A DNA stretch of 64,000 nucleotides from Bacteroidota bacterium (GTDB lineage: Bacteria; Bacteroidota; Bacteroidia; Cytophagales; Cyclobacteriaceae): positions 62,001 to 126,000 of the forward strand of contig JAFDYV010000001.1 of assembly GCA_018267275.1 (NCBI GenBank), written 5' to 3'. The notes below the pieces were generated by a model that was not told the DNA's origin, did no database searches, and was given only the letters and a program-made list of their open reading frames with translations. This document shows, one piece after another, positions 59,471-64,000 of the stretch. Each line of letters begins with the position of its first letter. Within the stretch, counting starts at the first letter, position 1. The translations under genes and the position numbers were made by a program.

Positions 59471-60673
59471 ATGCAATACCTTTTTCCGAAAGATTTCATT
59501 TTTGGTACGAGCACAGCTGCTGCCCAAATCGAAACGGCCTTTGAGCACGATTGGCAGGGTGTGCGCGCAAAGGACGGCAACCTGTTTGAACGGACAACCG
59601 ATCATGAACTGCGTATGAAAGAAGATGCACAAATCATTGCTTCGCTCGCACCGAATTATCGCATGGGGTTGATGTGGAGCAAACTACAACGCGCGCCATT
59701 GGCTACACTCGATGAAGATGCCATAAAGCTGTACAACGATTTGCTTGAAGATTTAACCAACCGCGGAGTAAAAATCATGATGGTACTTCACCACTTTACC
59801 AATCCAAAGTGGTTTGCGGCACAAGGTGGCTGGGAAAAAGAAACCAACATTGGTTATTGGGTCGACTTTGCAAAAAAAGTAGTTGACCAATTTGGCCATT
59901 TGGTAAGCCATTGGAACACTTTTAATGAACCAAACGTATATGCCAGCTTCGGCTGGATCACCGGGGATTTTCCTCCATTTAAACGCAACCCCGTGCTGGC
60001 AGCTCAAGCTGTAAAAAACATGGGGAAGGCGCACGATGAAGTTTATGAATACATCAAAGCAAAATTTCCTGACCAGCCCGTAGGTATTTCGTTAAACACG
60101 GTTGTCTTTCATCCTGAGAATATGCTCGGCTGGTTCCCCGCCCGTTTGGGAGATTGGTGGTTTATGGAATGGGTGCCAAAGCACTTTGAGAAAGTGGATT
60201 TCTTCGGTATGAGTTATTATGCCCGTTTACCGCATGACCCACTGCCCGTTACCAGCATTGAACACCGCGCAAAGTTAGATGCCATGGGCCGACCCTACGA
60301 TGACATGTGGGAATACTACCCCGAGGGTTTGCGCACTTGCATGGAACGTTATTGGAAGAAATACAAAAAGCCAATTATCATTACCGAAAACGGAGTAGCA
60401 GACGAAAGTGACAAACTAAGGCAACAGGCTATCATCGATTACGCGAAAATAATTCACCAAGCCCTGCAAGATGGTATTGATGTGCGTGGCTATTATTGGT
60501 GGAGCACATGGGATAATTTTGAGTGGCACTTAGGACCAGCAATGCGTTTTGGGTTGTATGAGTGCGACTGGGAAACAAAGGAAAGAAAACCAAAACCAAG
60601 CGCTGCAATTTTTGCACAACTAGCTCATTTGAAATTTGTAGAAACACCAACCGAAATTGAACGTGTTGCCTAA
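59471..60673 (+). CDS. Glycoside hydrolase family 1 (beta-glycosidase)
   Basis: The 400-residue protein starts MQYLFPKDFIFGTSTAAAQIETAFEHDW, the usual GH1 opening. The acid/base Glu153 lies in TFNEPN and the nucleophile Glu306 in ITENGV, so both catalytic residues are intact. YYWWSTWDNFEW near the end is the conserved substrate-pocket segment. GH1 enzymes hydrolyse beta-glucosides or related beta-glycosides. There is no signal peptide, so it acts in the cytoplasm on imported sugars. The ATG seven codons upstream is discounted because the promoter element lies after it. Confidence 0.92.
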   Translation: MQYLFPKDFIFGTSTAAAQIETAFEHDWQGVRAKDGNLFERTTDHELRMKEDAQIIASLAPNYRMGLMWSKLQRAPLATLDEDAIKLYNDLLEDLTNRGVKIMMVLHHFTNPKWFAAQGGWEKETNIGYWVDFAKKVVDQFGHLVSHWNTFNEPNVYASFGWITGDFPPFKRNPVLAAQAVKNMGKAHDEVYEYIKAKFPDQPVGISLNTVVFHPENMLGWFPARLGDWWFMEWVPKHFEKVDFFGMSYYARLPHDPLPVTSIEHRAKLDAMGRPYDDMWEYYPEGLRTCMERYWKKYKKPIIITENGVADESDKLRQQAIIDYAKIIHQALQDGIDVRGYYWWSTWDNFEWHLGPAMRFGLYECDWETKERKPKPSAAIFAQLAHLKFVETPTEIERVA

Positions 60674-60740
60674 CCTTTTAGGATCAATTTGTTCTAGAAA
60701 TTGAGTTTTCTCATTACCTTGGTTTGGTGATAATTGCTTT

Positions 60741-61523
60741 ATGGAAGAAATAGACCAAATGCCAGCCAGCCAATCAAACTTCAAGAACTGGAGAAAATAT
60801 ACATTTGAATTCTTATTGCTTTTCTTAGCGGTATTTCTGGGATTTGTAGCAGACAACATCCGCGAAGAATATTCTGAGCGCCAGCAGGCAAAGGAACTTG
60901 CTAAAAATTTCTACGATGAACTCAAAAGCGACTCGGTGGTTGTTGCATCGAAAGTAGCCGGTCGAATCAAAAAGGAAAAAGCCATCGAGTACATGGTGTC
61001 TTTTTTTCAAGACAGCAGTCTCAACTCTGGCTCTAAGGCACTTGCTATTAACTTCTTATGGGCAACCAGCGTGCGAACCCCTGTCATTTTCACCCCGAGA
61101 ACTGTGGTGCTTGAACAATTAAAAAGCTCAGGTTCTTTAAGGTACTTTAAAAGCGGAGAGTTACAAAAGCTGGTTGGTGATTTGTCAGTAGCAATCGGCT
61201 ATCTACACGAGCGACAGCAACTTGAGGCTTCGGTGTATGAGAAGCTCATTGAACCAATAATGGTAAACCACATGGATTTCGATTTCCAGTATAAACTTTT
61301 CAAAAATGGTCTCTTCGATCGGTTGGCTGCCTTTGAAAATAGTAACGAGCAAATTCCATTTCACCTTTCACAAATTGAAAAAATAGACAGGAAAGGTTAC
61401 ATGAATGCGTTGAGTTACTATCACACCAACAACATCAAGTCCACGCGACTCATTCCTATTAAAAGCTACATAGAGGTGAATGCCGCGTTGCTAACAGCCT
61501 TGCGGAAAGAATACAATTTATAG
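60741..61523 (+). CDS. Membrane-anchored hypothetical protein, DUF6090-like
   Basis: This 260-residue protein has a basic N-terminus and one hydrophobic helix (YTFEFLLLFLAVFLGFVADNI, about 21-41), followed by NIREEYSERQQAKELAKNFYDELKSDSVVV and a helical C-terminal region. The short anchor followed by a conserved NxxEEYxERxxAxxLAxxFYDEL block is the pattern of small Bacteroidota membrane proteins annotated as DUF6090-like. Function unknown. It is 67 bases after the GH1 gene in the same direction. Confidence 0.65.
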   Translation: MEEIDQMPASQSNFKNWRKYTFEFLLLFLAVFLGFVADNIREEYSERQQAKELAKNFYDELKSDSVVVASKVAGRIKKEKAIEYMVSFFQDSSLNSGSKALAINFLWATSVRTPVIFTPRTVVLEQLKSSGSLRYFKSGELQKLVGDLSVAIGYLHERQQLEASVYEKLIEPIMVNHMDFDFQYKLFKNGLFDRLAAFENSNEQIPFHLSQIEKIDRKGYMNALSYYHTNNIKSTRLIPIKSYIEVNAALLTALRKEYNL

Positions 61524-61556
61524 CAAAACAAACTTGCAACCAGTAAGTCTTCGAGA

Positions 61557-62216
61557 CTAGTCTTTCAGCACCCGTAGCTCTACCCTTCTGTTCAACGCAC
61601 GTGCCTCCTCCGTTTTATCTGTGCTGATGGGCTGCGTTCCTCCGAATGCTTTCGTTTTGATTCGGTCTTTCGCAATACCTTTGGAGGCAAGATATTTTTT
61701 TACCGCCTCTACCCTGTCTTGCGAAAGCTCAAGGTTCTTTTGAGGGTTGCCTACATTATCGGTATGACCTTCCAATTGAATCACTACTTTGGTGTTCTCT
61801 TTCATCATGGCCACTAGTTCGTCCAAACCTGGATATGACTTGGGATTAATAACAGAGCGACCCATTTCAAAAATCAGATTTTCCAAGCGGATGGCACGCC
61901 CTGTTGAAGTCAACTCGATATTGCGAACAATTTTGTGGTTAATGGACTCTTTTGGATCGACAATCACTGTGCGAGGGATGTAACCTTCCGCCTCTGCAGT
62001 TACTTGATATTTGGAAGAGCCAAAAATCGCAAATGAAAAAGTACTATCGTTGAAGTTGCCACTAATACCGCCAGTTGGGTAGCTCTTGTATCGAATTTTT
62101 GATTTGATGCCTTTATGCCCGAGCGCATCGAATACTCTCCCATGCACAGTTATTTCCTGCGAAAAAGAATTGAATGCGCAAGTCAGAATAAGTAAGAAGA
62201 AAAATGATGAGCGCAT
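61557..62216 (-). CDS. OmpA-family protein with carboxypeptidase-regulatory-like N-terminal domain
   Basis: This 219-residue exported protein has a signal peptide (MRSSFFFLLILTCAFNSFSQ). A regulatory-like beta domain follows (about 22-95, ITVHGRVFDALGHKGIKSKIRYKSYPTGG), then a C-terminal OmpA domain (about 105-219) with LENLIFEMGRSVINPKSYPGLDELVAMMKE, IQLEGHTDNVGNPQKNLELSQDRVEAVKKYLASKGI and ALNRRVELRVLKD. The GHTD and NRRVE motifs are complete, so it should bind peptidoglycan. The first in-frame ATG is six codons upstream and precedes the signal peptide, so the second is preferred. Confidence 0.9.
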   Translation of the reverse strand: MRSSFFFLLILTCAFNSFSQEITVHGRVFDALGHKGIKSKIRYKSYPTGGISGNFNDSTFSFAIFGSSKYQVTAEAEGYIPRTVIVDPKESINHKIVRNIELTSTGRAIRLENLIFEMGRSVINPKSYPGLDELVAMMKENTKVVIQLEGHTDNVGNPQKNLELSQDRVEAVKKYLASKGIAKDRIKTKAFGGTQPISTDKTEEARALNRRVELRVLKD

Positions 62217-62302
62217 ATGGATTTTTATTGCCAAAACTCAATAACCAGCCCCATTTTTCCTAACGCTTCACGAGCAACAGCCAAACCATTCGATTAAACG
62301 AC

Positions 62303-64000
62303 TTAGATATCCAAGTCAATTGTTTCCCCCACCCCAAACGCTTTATCATCACTCTTGTCTTTTTTGTCGTCTACTTCTTTTTTCTCTTCGCCAAAGAGGT
62401 CGGCTTGCTTGACTTCTTTGGTTGGGCCTTTTGCTTTTGGGGGCTGCCCGTTGACGAGCGGCCCTGTGGGCTTTTCTTTTGGCTCACCGAAGAGGGCTGT
62501 TTGGCCGTCTTCTTCGACAACTGGCTCGAAGTCATCTTCTTCGTTGCCTGATTTTTTTTTTGGCGACTCAGTACCCTTTGCGGTTCCGGTCGCCTCGTTG
62601 TCGTCTTCTGCGCTGGCTGAGTTATCTTCTGGCTCCTCCAACGGCTTGACTTTGGTGACTTTGAATTGGGATAGCCGGTTGCCCAGTGCTTTCCAACCCT
62701 TTACGTCCACAATCTCTTCGAGGTTCACAACTTCACTTTCTTTCTCTTTGCCCTTCCCTTTCAACAACTCAATTTCCACTTCGGGCGTCTCGGCAGTCGT
62801 TACAAATTCGAGGCGCGAACCGATGCCTTCGCTTATGAAGTTAAATTCCTTATCAGGCGTAGTGGTTTCGATCAAAAAGCGCTTCACAAAATGCTGCTTG
62901 CTCTCACCATCCCAATAAATGGCCGAAATCACTTTCTTTGGGTTGAACTTTTCTACCAAAATCGTTTTTTCTGGCTCATACCGGTTGGTGGTTTCAAAAC
63001 TGGTAATCTTGTAGTTACCGCTTGAGGTGATAGCGATGATCTTATCATCTCCATCAAACTTATTTACGTACTTGCCACGCTCATCTTTGTTCAAACGGCC
63101 AGAAGCCTGGTCAAACCAAAGTTTCAAACCGCTTAAGGTTGAGCCTTTGCCTTCTTTGAAATCCACCTTACGAACCGGGTACTTTGTAACGATGTTACCT
63201 CTCGCTCCACGGCCTTTTACTTCTAGTTCGGTGAAATCAAAATCAAAAATCTTCTTCCGTGCCGAACTCGACTGGCTCAACTTCACTTCCACAATCTCGG
63301 CTTCACCATTTGGATTGGCACTGAGGTAATGAACTTTGCTGTTCGGGTTGCCTTGATCCAAGTCATATTCCTTATCGCGTGTAATGGCCGGCATGGCAAA
63401 ACGCTTGGCAAAAGTACTACCACTCTTACCATCGCTGTAAATCAAGTTATAAATCATCCGCTCATCGCCTTTCTTCCAAATGCCAACGTGCAGAATATCC
63501 TTGCCCATGAACACCTTCTCGCTGATACGGCTGACCTTCGCTTTCCCATCTCTGCGGATGACGATGACATCATCCAACTCCGAACAATCGGCTATGAACT
63601 CGTCTTTCTTCAAGCCCCAGCCTATAAAGCCGTCCTCTCGATTAACGTACAACTTTTGATTATTGGCAATTACCTCGGTGGCCGCCACTGACGTAAACGT
63701 TTTGATCTCCGTCTTGCGTTCGCGACCTTTTCCATACTTATCTAACAAGTTCTGATAATAGGCAATCGCAAAATCGGTGAGGTGTTTCAGGTGGTGTAAC
63801 GTTTCCTTTAACTCCTTGTCCAAATCGCGCATCAATTCATCAGCCTTGAACGAATCGTATTTTGATATTCGCTTGATGCGGATTTCTAACAGCCTTAAAA
63901 CATCATCCCGGGTAATCTCGCGGTAAAACTGCTTTTTGTAGGGCTTCAGGCCTTTGTCCACCGTGTTGATTACTTCCTCAAAAGTTTCAACTTCTTCAAT
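62303..64000 (-). CDS. parC: DNA topoisomerase IV subunit A, 3' part
   Basis: The frame stays open to the right edge of the window, so the N-terminal part is missing. The 565 residues here begin within the coiled-coil/tower region (EVINTVDKGLKPYKKQFYREITRDDVLRLLEIRIKRISKYDSFKADELMRDLDKELKETLHHL). The C-terminal six-bladed beta-pinwheel DNA-binding domain follows, with repeats such as VIVIRRDGKAKVSRI, ITSSGNYKITSF and GRGARGNIVTKYPVRKVDF. The tail (about 430-565) is acidic and Lys-rich (NEATGTAKGTESPKKKSGNEEDDFEPVVEEDG). The pinwheel shape and the Bacteroidota-style insertion match topoisomerase IV subunit A rather than gyrase A, although the two are close. Confidence 0.85.
   Translation of the reverse strand: MEEVETFEEVINTVDKGLKPYKKQFYREITRDDVLRLLEIRIKRISKYDSFKADELMRDLDKELKETLHHLKHLTDFAIAYYQNLLDKYGKGRERKTEIKTFTSVAATEVIANNQKLYVNREDGFIGWGLKKDEFIADCSELDDVIVIRRDGKAKVSRISEKVFMGKDILHVGIWKKGDERMIYNLIYSDGKSGSTFAKRFAMPAITRDKEYDLDQGNPNSKVHYLSANPNGEAEIVEVKLSQSSSARKKIFDFDFTELEVKGRGARGNIVTKYPVRKVDFKEGKGSTLSGLKLWFDQASGRLNKDERGKYVNKFDGDDKIIAITSSGNYKITSFETTNRYEPEKTILVEKFNPKKVISAIYWDGESKQHFVKRFLIETTTPDKEFNFISEGIGSRLEFVTTAETPEVEIELLKGKGKEKESEVVNLEEIVDVKGWKALGNRLSQFKVTKVKPLEEPEDNSASAEDDNEATGTAKGTESPKKKSGNEEDDFEPVVEEDGQTALFGEPKEKPTGPLVNGQPPKAKGPTKEVKQADLFGEEKKEVDDKKDKSDDKAFGVGETIDLDI

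Noticed and set aside
62355..62918. A + strand frame of 187 codons rich in Ser and Phe opposite parC
   Set aside because: It is the reverse reading of the acidic, Lys-rich tail of topoisomerase IV and has no independent support.
1..64000. CRISPR arrays, insertion sequences and prophage genes
   Set aside because: No regularly spaced repeats with spacers, no transposase or integrase reading frames, and no phage structural genes were seen.

Overview
The window is a stretch of a Bacteroidota chromosome, most likely from the order Cytophagales. This rests on the TAnnTTTG-type promoter elements, a six-domain ribosomal protein S1, DUF5777 and DUF5686 outer-membrane families, an SprB-like repeat lipoprotein, a SusB-like GH97 enzyme and the Bacteroidota form of topoisomerase IV subunit A. 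No phage structural genes, transposases or CRISPR arrays were found.

Left end (1-5.0 kb, + strand): a compact operon of NAD-related genes. It opens with the last codons of a probable nicotinamide phosphoribosyltransferase. A PRPP-synthetase homologue, a small HAD-like protein with a changed catalytic motif, a soluble SPFH/band-7 protein and an NAD-kinase homologue with GQDG in place of GGDG follow. The last gene is a large protein joining an NMN-adenylyltransferase-like domain, which lacks the HxGH motif, to a class I methyltransferase. Together they map onto the route nicotinamide + PRPP -> NMN -> NAD -> NADP, but the last steps carry altered active sites. This is the strongest candidate for an undescribed system.

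Accessory region (5.2-24.9 kb): a visibly more AT-rich run of orphan genes. The + strand half (5.2-15.6 kb) holds mostly unknown or membrane proteins, a putative phage abortive-infection protein (AbiC family), an HD phosphohydrolase with a novel N-terminal half, two DUF3592-type proteins, a duplicated membrane protein and a YfcH-like epimerase. The - strand half (15.6-24.9 kb) carries an exported WD40-caspase protein with companions, among them two paralogues ending in the same HTxxYRxEHGY tail. The region stops at a tRNA-Cys gene with a second copy of its 5' end nearby.

Core region (25.3-64 kb): rpsA; TolC and an ABC ATPase; a small envelope-protein operon; SixA-like, YdeI-like, GH97, DoxX-like and GMC-oxidoreductase genes; a TPR protein, an HD protein, a 40-residue membrane protein under a textbook Bacteroidota promoter, a PAS histidine kinase and a CbbX-like AAA+ ATPase followed by a heptad repeat tract. 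After these come NIPSNAP, metZ, OsmC and a sodium:solute symporter; a DUF5777/YceI/cytochrome-like operon; the thrS-infC-rpmI-rplT translation operon; a DUF5686 receptor-like protein; SanA-like and TrmH proteins; a GH1 glycosidase; an OmpA-family protein; and the 3' part of parC.

All functions are inferred by reading the proteins. No database search was possible, so family names come from recognised motifs.
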